Of a stretch of 57,437 nucleotides of DNA, positions 33,931-42,242 are shown one piece after another. Origin of the DNA: Pseudomonadota bacterium (GTDB taxonomy: Bacteria; Myxococcota; Myxococcia; Myxococcales; Myxococcaceae); the NCBI GenBank assembly GCA_023426545.1, contig JAFAAN010000164.1, positions 1 through 57,437 on the forward strand, given 5' to 3'. The notes beneath the pieces are model-generated. The model had not been told where the DNA came from and did not search any database. It worked only from the letters and a program-made list of their open reading frames with translations. Numbering within the stretch: the stretch's first letter is position 1; every line of letters begins with the position of its first letter. Both the position numbers and the translations under genes were made by a program.

Positions 33931-35172
33931 CTACCGCCCGCGCCACGCAGCCGCGCGGGCGGCATGCACCAGCGCGGGCAGCTCCTTCAGGTCCGGCCCC
34001 ACGCCCGCGCCCAGCTCCGCCGTGGGCACGCGCGCCCGCTCCGGCGAGAACAGGCGCGCGGGCGTCTGCCCCTGGCCCCTGAGCAGGATGAAGAGCCGGA
34101 GCGCATCCCGCAGCCGCTCCACGTCCGGCCCCTGCTCGTCCCGGGCCCGCCGCGCGGCGTTCCACAGCCGCGCCCATGCGGCCTCCTCGTCCCAGGTCCC
34201 CACGGGCCGCTCTCGGGACAGCGACGCCAGCTGCGCGGCCAGCTCGAAGAGCCCCGCGCGGCCCTCGCCGAAGGCCTCACAGGCCGGGAGCCGCACCTCC
34301 CCGTCCGCCTCCACGTCCAGCCCCAGACCGCGCCCCGTGCCCGGCGCTTCCCGCGCGGCCAGCCACACCAGCAGCGCGGGCACCTCGTCATCGCGAGGCA
34401 CCACCGGCGACAGGCGCGCCTCCAGCAAGGCCCGCAGCCGCGCCCACGCCACGCCCCGCCAGAACGCCGCGTGCAGCAGCAGCTCCGGCCCGCTGCGCGG
34501 CACCCGCCGCGGCGCACGGGAGGCACGGCCCTCCAGGAAGCGCTTCACCTGCCCACGCGTGTCGAAGTGCTCCAGCCGCCGCCACAGCGCCGCCAGCGAG
34601 GACTCCGCCAGCGGCAGGGCGCGCTGGAGCGCCTCCGCCTCCTCCACGGTGAAGGGCAGCCGGCCCTCCGGCGCGGGCCGCTTGAACACCTGCTCGAAGA
34701 CGTCCGCGGCGGCGCACGCGGCGCGCAGCTCCGGGAGGTTGCGCGGCAGCAGCTCCACCGCCCGCGCCCAGATGTGGCGCCCCAGCAGCGGCCCCGCCTC
34801 CAACACCGCGTCTTCCAGCTTCAGCAGCGCCTCGCCCAGCGTCGCGGGCCGCGCGGCCTCGGCCAGGCGCTTGAGGGCCACGCGCCACACGGCCTCGCGC
34901 AGACGCTCCACCTCGCGCATGAGCTTCATGGGCGCGGCGTTCTCGGGCCACCCCTCCGCGGCGGCGCGGCGCTTCAGCGCGGCCAGCGTGGCGTCTACCT
35001 CCGGCTGCGCGCGCGCCACCTCCAGCAGCAGCTCGAACTGCGCGCGCACCCGCTCCTTCCAGAAGAAGGACGTCAGCATGCCGCGCAGCGCGCGGTAGCG
35101 CAGGCGCGTGGCCTCCAGGAGGTCCGCGCGGTCCTCCAGCCGGGCGCGCAGGTTGTCCGGGTGCGTGGCCAT
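33931..35172 (-). CDS. Unrecognised Ala/Arg/Leu-rich helical protein
   Basis: 413 residues, almost entirely alpha-helical by composition, with no signal peptide, membrane segment or motif I recognise. The N-terminus (LRARLEDRADLLEATRLRYRALRGMLTSFFWKER) and middle (LPRNLPELRAACAAADVFEQVF) suggest a helical-repeat scaffold. The ATG at 35172 or the one at 35196 may start it; GGAGG sits very close to the first. It converges with the DUF1990 fusion gene (11 bases between stops) and lies downstream of dnaN on the same strand with 89 bases between. Confidence 0.65.
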   Translation of the reverse strand: MATHPDNLRARLEDRADLLEATRLRYRALRGMLTSFFWKERVRAQFELLLEVARAQPEVDATLAALKRRAAAEGWPENAAPMKLMREVERLREAVWRVALKRLAEAARPATLGEALLKLEDAVLEAGPLLGRHIWARAVELLPRNLPELRAACAAADVFEQVFKRPAPEGRLPFTVEEAEALQRALPLAESSLAALWRRLEHFDTRGQVKRFLEGRASRAPRRVPRSGPELLLHAAFWRGVAWARLRALLEARLSPVVPRDDEVPALLVWLAAREAPGTGRGLGLDVEADGEVRLPACEAFGEGRAGLFELAAQLASLSRERPVGTWDEEAAWARLWNAARRARDEQGPDVERLRDALRLFILLRGQGQTPARLFSPERARVPTAELGAGVGPDLKELPALVHAARAAAWRGR

Positions 35173-35261
35173 GCCTCCACGATAGGGAGGCGCCATCCGT
35201 CTGTCAGGCCCCCAGGGGGCCCCTCACCTCACGAGTGAACGATGCGGGGCCGGGGGCCGGC

Positions 35262-36368
35262 TCATACCCGCATGGGCATGACGACGGCGGTGAAGCTGCG
35301 GTCGCCGGGGGCGTGGAGGACACCCGGGCTGTGCTCGTCGCCCAGCTCGAAGGAGACCTCGTCCGTCTCCGTGACGGAGAGCACGTCCATCAGGTAGCGC
35401 GCGTTGAAGCCAATGGTGATGCTGTTGCCGCGGTAGGCCAGCTCCAGCACGTCCTTGGCCTCGCCCAGGTCCGGGTTGCTCGCGGTGATGATGAGCTGGT
35501 TCTCCTCCAGCCCGATGCGCACCGCGTTGCTCTTGTCCGCCGACAGCAGGGCAATGCGCTTGAGGCTCTCCAGCAGGCGCACCTTGGGCACCAGGACGAC
35601 CTTCTCCCCTTCCTTGGGGATGACGCGCTGGTACTCGGGGAACTGGCCGTCGATGAGGCGCATCACCATGGTGAGGCCCGGCTTCTTGAACAGCGCCGAG
35701 TTCTCCGCGAAGCCCAGGTGGCACTCCGCGTCCGGCGCCTCGTCCAGCAGGCGCTTGAGCTCCATCAACCCCTTGCGGGGGATGATGACGCCACCCTTGA
35801 GGTTGAAGTCGCCCGGCAGCTCGCGCTCCACCAGCGCCAGCCGGTGACCGTCGGTGGCCACCATGCGGACCTTGCCGCTGGCCTGGGGCTCGAAGAAGAC
35901 GCCGTTGAGGATGTAACGCGTCTCGTCGGTGGAGATGGCGAACTGCGTCTTCTTGATCATCTCCAGCAGCGTGTTGCCGCCCACCTGCACCAGGGGCGCG
36001 TTCTCCTCCTTGGGCAGCTTGGGGTACTCCTCGGCCGCCATGCCCACGATCTTGAAGTGGGCCGAGCCGCTGGAGATGTCCACGTAGTTGTTCGCCAGCT
36101 TCTTCAGCGTGACCTGGGCGTCCGGCAGGTTCTGGACGATGTCGAAGACGTACTTGGCGCTCAGCGTGACGGCGCCCGTCTTGATGACCTCGGCCGGGTG
36201 CTCGGAGACGACGCCGATGTCCAGGTCGAACGCGGTGACCGTGATGCCGCCCTTGTTCGCGTTGACGAGCACGTTGGCCAGGATGGGCATCGTCGTCTTG
36301 CGCTCCACGATGCCCTGGGCGCGGTAGAGGGCCTTCTTCAGCTCGTCGGCGGCGATGCGGAATTCCAT
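35262..36368 (-). CDS. dnaN: DNA polymerase III beta sliding clamp
   Basis: 368 residues, the normal length. Three clamp domains of about 120 residues are visible. Typical parts are the N-terminal MEFRIAADELKKALYRAQGIVERKTTMPILANVLV, then VATDGHRLALVERELPGDF (about 155-175), GQFPEYQRVIPKE (about 250) and the C-terminal ends FTAVVMPMRV, where M-P-M-R is the usual MPMRL-like tail. The ring tethers polymerase III to DNA. A likely promoter lies 50-80 bases upstream. It is on the same strand as recF and gyrB, 10 kb and 31 kb downstream. No dnaA is present within the remaining 21 kb to the right. Confidence 0.97.
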   Translation of the reverse strand: MEFRIAADELKKALYRAQGIVERKTTMPILANVLVNANKGGITVTAFDLDIGVVSEHPAEVIKTGAVTLSAKYVFDIVQNLPDAQVTLKKLANNYVDISSGSAHFKIVGMAAEEYPKLPKEENAPLVQVGGNTLLEMIKKTQFAISTDETRYILNGVFFEPQASGKVRMVATDGHRLALVERELPGDFNLKGGVIIPRKGLMELKRLLDEAPDAECHLGFAENSALFKKPGLTMVMRLIDGQFPEYQRVIPKEGEKVVLVPKVRLLESLKRIALLSADKSNAVRIGLEENQLIITASNPDLGEAKDVLELAYRGNSITIGFNARYLMDVLSVTETDEVSFELGDEHSPGVLHAPGDRSFTAVVMPMRV

Positions 36369-36418
36369 CGGGGGGCGTCCTTACGGGTCTCGGCGTCGAA
36401 GGCCGATCTAAGAGGCCG

Positions 36419-36447
36419 GATGTAGCCCCTGCACTCCTCTCCGTCAA
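36419..36447 (-). promoter_or_regulatory. Predicted sigma-70 promoter of dnaN
   Basis: On the minus strand TTGACG (36442-36447) is followed after exactly 17 bases by TACATC (36419-36424). The -35 matches consensus at 5 of 6 positions and the -10 at 3 of 6. It lies about 50 bases before the dnaN ATG. Confidence 0.5.
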
Positions 36448-36601
36448 CGAGCGGAGCGCAGCGATTCTCCTCACTGCTGGAGGCCTGCCGCCCCACCTCA
36501 TCCACCTGCAAATGACCGCCAGTCATCAATATGAGAGAGGGGCTGGCCCCGCGCGTCGAGCCAGAGCACACTGGCGCCTCTTTCCTCCTTTGGAGCCCGT
36601 C

Positions 36602-37096
36602 ATGCCCCGCCGCTTGCTGCTCCTCGCCGCCCTCGTCCTCGGCCTCGCCTCCGGGTGTAGCAAGCCGCCCGCCGCGACATCCGCGTCACCCGCGAGCGAG
36701 AATGGAACCCCTTCCCTGGAGCCGGCGGTCCGCGCCGCGCCCCAGGACAGTGAGAACGGAACGCCCACCATGACTCCACCGCCCCCCCATGATTCCCAGC
36801 CCAAGCCGGGTGCGAGTACTGTCTACATCGTCAAGGACAGCGGCATCCGCTGCTTCGCCCCGCCCTGCCCCACCTACAACGCCTTCCCGGTGGACAAGCC
36901 GGACGCCGAGCCCATCCCGGTTCATGAGCTGGAGCTGTCCGCGGTGACGGAGGGCTCGAACGAGAAGGCGGAGTCGCTGATCCGCAAGACGGTGGACGGC
37001 ACCGGCCTCAAGGTCCAGGGGACGCTGGAGACGCGGCCCAACGCGGGGCCGGCGGGCGCGGCCACCGTCCTGCGCGCCAGCAAGGTGGAGGACTGA
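36602..37096 (+). CDS. Lipoprotein with DUF6748-like domain
   Basis: 164 residues. The signal sequence is MPRRLLLLAALVLGLASGC (lipobox A-S-G-C, Cys19). A Pro/Ser/Thr-rich linker has two near-identical stretches (SENGTPSLEP and SENGTPTMTP), then the domain VYIVKDSGIRCFAPPCPTY (about 83-101) with paired cysteines, as in DUF6748-like proteins, and a C-terminal HELELSAVT. Function unknown; location is the envelope. GGAG lies 8 bases before the ATG. It is divergent from dnaN. Its stop codon is part of the stem of the downstream terminator. Confidence 0.78.
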   Translation: MPRRLLLLAALVLGLASGCSKPPAATSASPASENGTPSLEPAVRAAPQDSENGTPTMTPPPPHDSQPKPGASTVYIVKDSGIRCFAPPCPTYNAFPVDKPDAEPIPVHELELSAVTEGSNEKAESLIRKTVDGTGLKVQGTLETRPNAGPAGAATVLRASKVED

Positions 37097-37120
37097 GCCC
37101 CACCTGCCGGGTGGGGCTCA
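37094..37120. terminator. Bidirectional terminator whose stem contains both stop codons
   Basis: tgagccccacc (37094-37104) and ggtggggctca (37110-37120) pair perfectly over 11 bases with the loop tgccg. The first three bases are the TGA of the lipoprotein gene, and the last three are the TGA (complement) of the converging gene at 37118. Confidence 0.75.
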
Positions 37121-37729
37121 GATGTGGAGCCCCACCTGGATGCCGGGCCAGTGCTGGAGGCGCTGATCCGGCTTCGGGTTCGTCTCGGTGATGGGCAGCC
37201 GGGTGATGCTGTCGAAGTCCGACTCGCCCCAGGAGAACCACGCGTTGTAGGTCGGCCCGGCGAACACGGCCAGCCGGGGCAGGAGCTGGAGGCCCAGCAT
37301 CAGCCGCGCCTGCCCCAGCACGTTGCCGCCATCGCCCTCCAGCGGGTTCCGCACCGGCTGCACGGCGCCCCCCGTGACGTCCAGGTCCACCCACACCCGC
37401 GGGGCGAGCGTCAGGTGCCCGCCCACACCCACGGCGAAGTTGAAGCGCGCGTCGCGGCCCGGCTCCAGGCCCGCCATCAGCGTCAGGTAGACGGGCCCGC
37501 CGCCCAGCTTCACGCCCATGTTGGCGACCTGGATGTCGCTGGCCCAGAACTCCACGTGCGCGGTGCCCCGGCGGAGGCCCCGCGAAGGCGGCTCTGGCAC
37601 CTCGTCGCCGGCCCGTTGCGCGAAGCTTCGCTCACTCCCGTCGAGGAGCGAGAAGCGGTGCGCGGACAGGGACTCGGCGGAAGCCGCCCCCGCCCACAAC
37701 CCGAATGCGAGGAGCGCAAAGGATTTCAT
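37118..37729 (-). CDS. Exported protein of the ECF sigma operon
   Basis: 203 residues with a cleavable signal peptide (MKSFALLAFGLWAGAASA, cleavage near Ala18-Glu19). The mature part has alternating small and hydrophobic residues (VYLTLMAGL, FNFAVGVGGHLTLAPRVWVDLDVTGGAV, RLMLGLQLLPRLAVFAGPTYNAWF) as in small outer-membrane beta-barrels or periplasmic beta proteins, but there is no terminal Phe. Function unknown. Its ATG overlaps the stop of the anti-sigma gene (TGATG), so it is the third gene of a sigma / anti-sigma / target operon. Confidence 0.75.
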   Translation of the reverse strand: MKSFALLAFGLWAGAASAESLSAHRFSLLDGSERSFAQRAGDEVPEPPSRGLRRGTAHVEFWASDIQVANMGVKLGGGPVYLTLMAGLEPGRDARFNFAVGVGGHLTLAPRVWVDLDVTGGAVQPVRNPLEGDGGNVLGQARLMLGLQLLPRLAVFAGPTYNAWFSWGESDFDSITRLPITETNPKPDQRLQHWPGIQVGLHI

Positions 37730-38523
37730 CACTCATGCTTTTCCAGCGTGAGGGATACCTGCGTCAAGTTCCCGGGCAGCGCCAGCGGTGCCGTGGAAGC
37801 GTCGGGTTTCCCCGACAGCTCGCGCGCGGCGGCCAACACAGGCTCCACCTCGAAGGGCACGTCGGCCGCGACGAAGATGAACCGCTCGAAGTGGGGGGCG
37901 TCGTCCAGCTCGTAGGCGCGGGAGAGCGCCTGCGTCCCCGACGGGGCCAGGGGCATGGACCGGGGGCCCTCCTCCGGCGCGTGCAGGGTGACGGCGCCGT
38001 AGCCATCCAGGGAGAGGATGACCCCGTGCGAGCGGCCCGCGGCGATGTAGGCCACCTGCACCACGTCACCCGCGGCGGCCTCGGCGCCATCCGCGAGGCG
38101 CTCGGGGCGGGCGGCGGCCTGCCGGTGGATGACGAGCTGAGGCGCCAGCCCCTTGATGCGCGTCACTTCCCCGGAATCCCCGGGAGCCACGCCCGGAGAC
38201 ACCTGCCCCGCCGGCCGCGCCACCAGCACGACGAGCGCCACCGCGGCGAGCGCCGGGACGAGGCCCCACGCGGGCGACAGCCGGAAGAAAGGGCGGGGCG
38301 CATCCGGGCGGGACGCCGCGCGCGCCTCCACCTCGCGGGCCACCCGCGCGGGAGGGAGCCGCTCCAGGGTGGCGCGCGTGTCGGCCTCGAGCGCGGCGAG
38401 GCGGGCCAGCCCGTCGGGCTCCTCGGCCAGCCGGGCGCGGGCGGCGGCCAGCTCCGCGGGCGGCAGTTCCCCCAGGGCGATTCGCTCCAGCAACCAATCC
38501 GGGGTGCGGTGGGCGGATGTCAT
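37729..38523 (-). CDS. Putative membrane anti-sigma factor
   Basis: 264 residues. The N-terminal 80 are helical and start with PDWLLERIALGELPPAELAAARARL, as in proteins partnering ECF sigma factors. One membrane helix follows (about 85-102, GLVPALAAVALVVLVA). The remaining 160 residues are extracytoplasmic, with GDVVQVAYIAAGRSHGVILSLDGYGAVTLH split over about 150-185, a DUF4384-like segment. No zinc-binding H-x-x-x-C-x-x-C is present, so it is not a ZAS-type anti-sigma. The call rests mainly on ATGA overlap with the sigma gene upstream and the single-helix topology. Confidence 0.72.
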   Translation of the reverse strand: MTSAHRTPDWLLERIALGELPPAELAAARARLAEEPDGLARLAALEADTRATLERLPPARVAREVEARAASRPDAPRPFFRLSPAWGLVPALAAVALVVLVARPAGQVSPGVAPGDSGEVTRIKGLAPQLVIHRQAAARPERLADGAEAAAGDVVQVAYIAAGRSHGVILSLDGYGAVTLHAPEEGPRSMPLAPSGTQALSRAYELDDAPHFERFIFVAADVPFEVEPVLAAARELSGKPDASTAPLALPGNLTQVSLTLEKHE

Positions 38524-39005
38524 GCGGCCTCCAGCTCCAGCTCTTGCAGCACTGCGGACAGCGCGCGCAGGCGCTTGCGCACGCCGGACACGGACAGACC
38601 CACCTCGCGGGCCGTCTCCTCCAGCGTCATCCCATCCACCAGGTGCAGCACGGCGATGTCCTGGCTGGAGGCGGGCACACGGCCGAAGAGGCGGTCCAGC
38701 AGCCCCCGCGCGGCGGTGCGCGCCTCGGTGTCCTCGGCGGAGGCAATCTGCAGCACCAGCTCATCCTCGCGGTCCTCCGGGCGCCGCTTCGCGCCACGCA
38801 GCTTGTTGAGGCACACGGTGGTGGCGATGCGGTGCAACAGACTCGACGGCGCCGCGTCCTTCAGCGCGCCCTGGTAGCGAAGCAGTTGGACGAACACATC
38901 GTGCATGGCGTCCACGGCCTTCTCCTCGTCACGCAGGAGGAAGCGGCAGCGCCGGAGCACCTGGGGGCCGTAACGCCGATAGTAGGCCTCCACATCGATT
39001 GACAC
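38520..39005 (-). CDS. ECF-family RNA polymerase sigma factor
   Basis: 161 residues, short as ECF sigmas are. Region 2 is YYRRYGPQVLRRCRFLLRDEEKAVDAMHDVFVQLLRY (about 7-45, binds core and the -10), with the usual acidic helix; region 4 is RVPASSQDIAVLHLVDGMTLEETAREVGLSVSGVRKRL (about 110-150, helix-turn-helix for the -35). The frame runs far upstream to 39605. The GTG at 39005 is chosen because GGGAGG lies about 10 bases before it and the sequence then begins directly with region 2. It overlaps the anti-sigma gene by ATGA. The promoter region carries direct repeats, compatible with autoregulation. Confidence 0.88.
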   Translation of the reverse strand: MSIDVEAYYRRYGPQVLRRCRFLLRDEEKAVDAMHDVFVQLLRYQGALKDAAPSSLLHRIATTVCLNKLRGAKRRPEDREDELVLQIASAEDTEARTAARGLLDRLFGRVPASSQDIAVLHLVDGMTLEETAREVGLSVSGVRKRLRALSAVLQELELEAA

Positions 39006-39555
39006 CGGTTTCGCGCCTCCCTCGTTTGCCGCGGAAGTGGAAACACCACGGGCCCGCGGAAATGTCACCCGGACCTTCCGTTTTCCGCTCCGCGGCCGCC
39101 CCTGGCCTGTCCCCAGGTACAATGCGGGCACAGGATTCGATGAAAGCGGCCAGCGGCCGGGCACACGAGCGCGTGGGCGAGGGGCCGGGCACTGTCGGGT
39201 TGGCGATGAAATCGGGGTGCGTTCGCTGTAACTGAGAAACACACCCCCGTTACCTTGCCCCCTTCCCCCCGGCGCCCGTGCTGACCTCCAACGACTCCGC
39301 CCTGACCGGGCCGCAGAACGCGCATCTGGCAGCACGGCTCGCCGAAGCGATTCGGCCGGACCTCGCCGCCCTCTCCATGACGATGACGGACCACCTGCCC
39401 TTGGCGCACATGCACGGGACACGCCCCGGCCTCCCCTTCGCCATGGGGGCCTCGCCTTCCGCTGCGCGCCCGGGCCAGGCGTGGACTTCCCCCAGCAGGG
39501 ACGCGCCGGCGTGCGCGGCGTCTCACCCGCCGGGTCCTGGGAGTGTGAGAGCACC
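39006..39555. other. Regulatory intergenic region between divergent sigma and kinase operons
   Basis: 550 bases without a credible gene. Near the sigma start it holds a direct repeat ccgcggaa (39029-39036 and 39054-39061, 25 bases apart) around a small inverted repeat gtgg-N5-ccac (39037-39049). The right half has short frames rich in Pro and Arg only. Confidence 0.5.
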
Positions 39556-40260
39556 ATGGACAGCGTGAGCAAGAGCGTGGAAGCACGGGCAGAGCGGCTG
39601 GCCACCGCCTCGCAGGAGGCGCTCCACCAGGACCCCTTCTGGGCGGCCCGCTACGGCCAGGAGCGCGCCCCGCGCGTCAACGACGAGGACGCGCGCGACC
39701 ACGTGCGCTACCTGGTGCGGGCCCTGGACGAGCGCCTCCCCTCCGTCATGGAGGGCTACGCCCGCTGGCTGCGCGCGCTGCGGATGTCGCGGGGCCTGTG
39801 CTCGCGGCACCTGGACCGGCACTTCGCCGGGCTGGCCGCCGCGCTGGAGGCGGAAGGCTGGGGGCCGGGCACCGAGCCCCATGACTACGTGGGCGCCGCG
39901 CGCCGGGCCCTGCGCTACCTCGATGGGCCCGCCCACCTGCTGGAAGAAGACGCCCCCGAGCTCGCGCGCGCCGCCACGTCGCGGCTCACGCTCTACATCA
40001 TCCCCGAGGACCAGCCCCGCCTGGAGGAAGAGCTCCAGTTGCAGCTGTCCTACCTCGCGGACGCGCTCGCCGCCGGGAAGCCGGAGCTCATGGGTGACCA
40101 TGTGCGGTGGTACGTCGGCTTCTGGCCGAGGCGCGGCTTTGGACTCCTGGCATTTCCCAGCGTGCTGGGCATGTTGAAGTCGGTGCTGGGCTCACGTCAC
40201 CCCGAAGCGCGAGCGCTCCTCGCTGAAGCGGGGGTGTCCTGGGAGGAGACGCGCTCATGA
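39556..40260 (+). CDS. Unrecognised helical protein coupled to a hybrid histidine kinase
   Basis: 234 residues, soluble and helical. It has a conserved-looking block DARDHVRYLVRALDERLPSVMEGYARWLRALRMSRG (about 38-75) and later PGTEPHDYVGAARRALRYL and VRWYVGFWPRRGFG. The overall look (all-helical, His/Arg pairs, aromatic pockets) is reminiscent of sensor folds, but no family can be named. It overlaps the frame of the kinase by ATGA at 40257-40260; the likely kinase GTG is 72 bases further, so a sensor or accessory role for that kinase is inferred. GTG at 39481 would be a longer start. Confidence 0.7.
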   Translation: MDSVSKSVEARAERLATASQEALHQDPFWAARYGQERAPRVNDEDARDHVRYLVRALDERLPSVMEGYARWLRALRMSRGLCSRHLDRHFAGLAAALEAEGWGPGTEPHDYVGAARRALRYLDGPAHLLEEDAPELARAATSRLTLYIIPEDQPRLEEELQLQLSYLADALAAGKPELMGDHVRWYVGFWPRRGFGLLAFPSVLGMLKSVLGSRHPEARALLAEAGVSWEETRS

Positions 40261-40316
40261 GGCGCCCCGCCTCCGGGATGCCCTTTTCTTGGCAGGGGCA
40301 GGCGCACGAGCCGTGC

Positions 40317-40322
40317 AGGAGG
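40317..40322 (+). promoter_or_regulatory. Shine-Dalgarno AGGAGG deciding the kinase start
   Basis: AGGAGG lies 9 bases before GTG at 40332 and inside the frame that opens with ATG at 40257. It supports the later start, which puts the first receiver domain immediately at the N-terminus. Confidence 0.6.
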
Positions 40323-40331
40323 GAAGCCGCC

Positions 40332-41858
40332 GTGGTTGAGCCCCGTCAGGCCACCGTCCTCAACGTCAACGACGACGACACCCACCGCGACCTCGTCAAC
40401 CGCATCCTGTCGCAGGCGGGTTACGACGTGCTGGAGGCCGCCACGGGCCTGGGCGCGCTGCGGATGGCGCAGCAGCACCTCCCAGACGTCGTCATCCTGG
40501 AGGTAAACCTGCCGGACCTCAGCGGCTACGAGGTCTGCGCGCTCCTGCGCGCCGACCCGAAGACGTCCGCCATGGCGGTGCTGCACACCTCCGCCACCTT
40601 CGTCACCTCGGACAAGAAGGTGCGCGGCCTGGACGGTGGTGCGGACGCCTACCTCGTCCAGCCCTTCGAGGGCGCCGAGCTCATCGCCACCGTGAAGTCG
40701 CTCCTGCGTCTGCGCCACGCGGAGCAGGTGGCGCGCCAGCGCGCGAACGCGCTGGCGGAGATGGACCGCCGCAAGGACGCGTTCCTCGCCATGCTGAGCC
40801 ACGAGCTGCGCAACCCGCTGGCCGCCATCATGACGGCCATTGGCATCCTGGAGCGCAAGCCCGCCGGCGACGACAAGGAAGCGCGCATGCGCGCCATCAT
40901 CCAGCGCCAGACGGACCACCTGACGCGGCTGGTGGATGACCTGCTCGACGTGAGCCGCATCACCCGCGACAAGGTGGAGCTGCGCCCCGCGCGGCTGGAC
41001 CTGGTCTCCATACTGAGGCACGTGCTCCAGGTGGCGCAGCCGCAGGCGGAAGCGCGCGGTCTGCGGCTGGACGTCTCACTGCCCCAGGGACCGCTGTGGG
41101 TGGACGCGGACGCCACGCGGCTGGAGCAGGTCTTCACCAACCTGCTCGACAACGCAATCAAGTACACCGACCAGGGCGTCATCTCCCTGCGGGTGGCGCA
41201 GGAGGGCGAGGACGACGCGGTCCGCGCGGTGGTGCGGGTGAAGGACACCGGCATCGGCATTCCGCCGGAGGTGCTGCCCCACGTCTTCGAGCTGTTCGCC
41301 CAGGCGGACACCTCGCTGGAGCGCTCGCGCGGAGGTCTGGGCATTGGCCTGACGCTGGCGCGCAAGCTCATCCAGCTCCACGGCGGCGAGCTGGCGGCGC
41401 ACAGCGACGGCGATGGCCAGGGCAGTGAGTTCGTGGTGGAGCTGCCTGGGGTCCACGCGGAGCGCCTGCCCATTCCCGTCCGCAGCGGCACGGACGTCCA
41501 TCAGGGCCGCCGCATCCTGCTGGTGGAGGACAACCCGGACGCGCGCCACGCCGTGCGGGACTTGCTGGAGCGAAGGGGCCATCAGGTGGTGGTCGCGCCC
41601 GACGGCCCTCGGGGCGTGGCGCTCGCCTTGTCGCACCCGCCCGAGCTGGCGCTGGTGGACATCGGCCCGCGGGGACTGGACGGCGACCGGGTGGCGAAGG
41701 CGCTGCGCGCACAGGCGGGCAGCGCCATCCGGCTGGTGGCGATGACGGGCGGCGATGAGCGGGAGGGGCAGGCACAGGCGATGCGCGCCGGCTTCGACCG
41801 CCACCTCGTGAAGCCCGTGAAGCCTGACGAGCTGGACGATATCCTCTCGGAGCTGTGA
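40332..41858 (+). CDS. Hybrid histidine kinase, receiver-HisKA-HATPase-receiver, first receiver degenerate
   Basis: 508 residues from GTG at 40332 (533 from the ATG at 40257). The first receiver (about 7-125) keeps the acidic cluster (NVNDDD), but the phospho-acceptor Asp is Glu57 (VVILEVNLPD) and the invariant Lys is Gln110 (AYLVQPFEG). HisKA has His157 in LSHELRNPLAAI. HATPase shows NLLDNAIKYT (N box), DTGIGIP (G1) and RGGLGIGLTLA (G2). The C-terminal receiver is intact, with LLVEDNPDAR, Asp in LALVDIGP and Lys in HLVKPVKPD. No membrane helices. It is co-transcribed with the unknown 39556 gene and converges on the XRE gene. A perfect 12-base palindrome lies just after its stop. Confidence 0.92.
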   Translation: MVEPRQATVLNVNDDDTHRDLVNRILSQAGYDVLEAATGLGALRMAQQHLPDVVILEVNLPDLSGYEVCALLRADPKTSAMAVLHTSATFVTSDKKVRGLDGGADAYLVQPFEGAELIATVKSLLRLRHAEQVARQRANALAEMDRRKDAFLAMLSHELRNPLAAIMTAIGILERKPAGDDKEARMRAIIQRQTDHLTRLVDDLLDVSRITRDKVELRPARLDLVSILRHVLQVAQPQAEARGLRLDVSLPQGPLWVDADATRLEQVFTNLLDNAIKYTDQGVISLRVAQEGEDDAVRAVVRVKDTGIGIPPEVLPHVFELFAQADTSLERSRGGLGIGLTLARKLIQLHGGELAAHSDGDGQGSEFVVELPGVHAERLPIPVRSGTDVHQGRRILLVEDNPDARHAVRDLLERRGHQVVVAPDGPRGVALALSHPPELALVDIGPRGLDGDRVAKALRAQAGSAIRLVAMTGGDEREGQAQAMRAGFDRHLVKPVKPDELDDILSEL

Positions 41859-41872
41859 GGGATTGACGGCGC

Positions 41873-41884
41873 GAGCCCGGGCTC
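41873..41884. repeat. Perfect 12-base palindrome between converging stops
   Basis: gagcccgggctc (41873-41884) sits between the stop of the hybrid kinase and the stop of the XRE gene, overlapping the latter. It could act as a minimal termination or pausing element. Confidence 0.3.
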
Positions 41885-42242
41885 AGCGGCGGATCAACGC
41901 GTTGGCCACCAGGCCCAGCAACTTCACCTTCGCGGGCTCCAGCGGGCGCACGGTGCGAAGCAGGCGCCGCACCTCGGGGCGCTCCTGCGGCGTGGCGGGC
42001 GGATCGCCTGGACGCGGTGCGCCATTCGTGGAGAGCCCCAGCAACTCGTCCGCGGAGACATGCAGCTCGTGGCACAGCTTCAGCAGCGTCTGCACGCTGG
42101 GTAACATCCCACCGCGCTCCAGGCGCCCGTAGACCTCGGTGGCCACATCGATACGCTCGGCCACGTCCGCCTGGGTGAGTTCCAGACGGGTGCGAGCTAT
42201 GCGCGCAGCAGCCCCGATTGTGGTTGCGAGTTTCTTGTCCAT
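41883..42242 (-). CDS. XRE-family transcriptional regulator
   Basis: 119 residues. An N-terminal helix-turn-helix fills residues 5-70 (GAAARIARTRLELTQADVAERIDVATEVYGRLERGGMLPSVQTLLKLCHEL, seen as the usual five-helix bundle). A short Pro-rich linker and a helical C-terminus of 35 residues (EVRRLLRTVRPLEPAKVKLLGLVANALI) follow, perhaps for dimerisation. No cofactor or signal domain. It converges on the hybrid kinase; upstream of it lies a long gene-free region with several inverted repeats that it might control. Confidence 0.88.
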   Translation of the reverse strand: MDKKLATTIGAAARIARTRLELTQADVAERIDVATEVYGRLERGGMLPSVQTLLKLCHELHVSADELLGLSTNGAPRPGDPPATPQERPEVRRLLRTVRPLEPAKVKLLGLVANALIRR

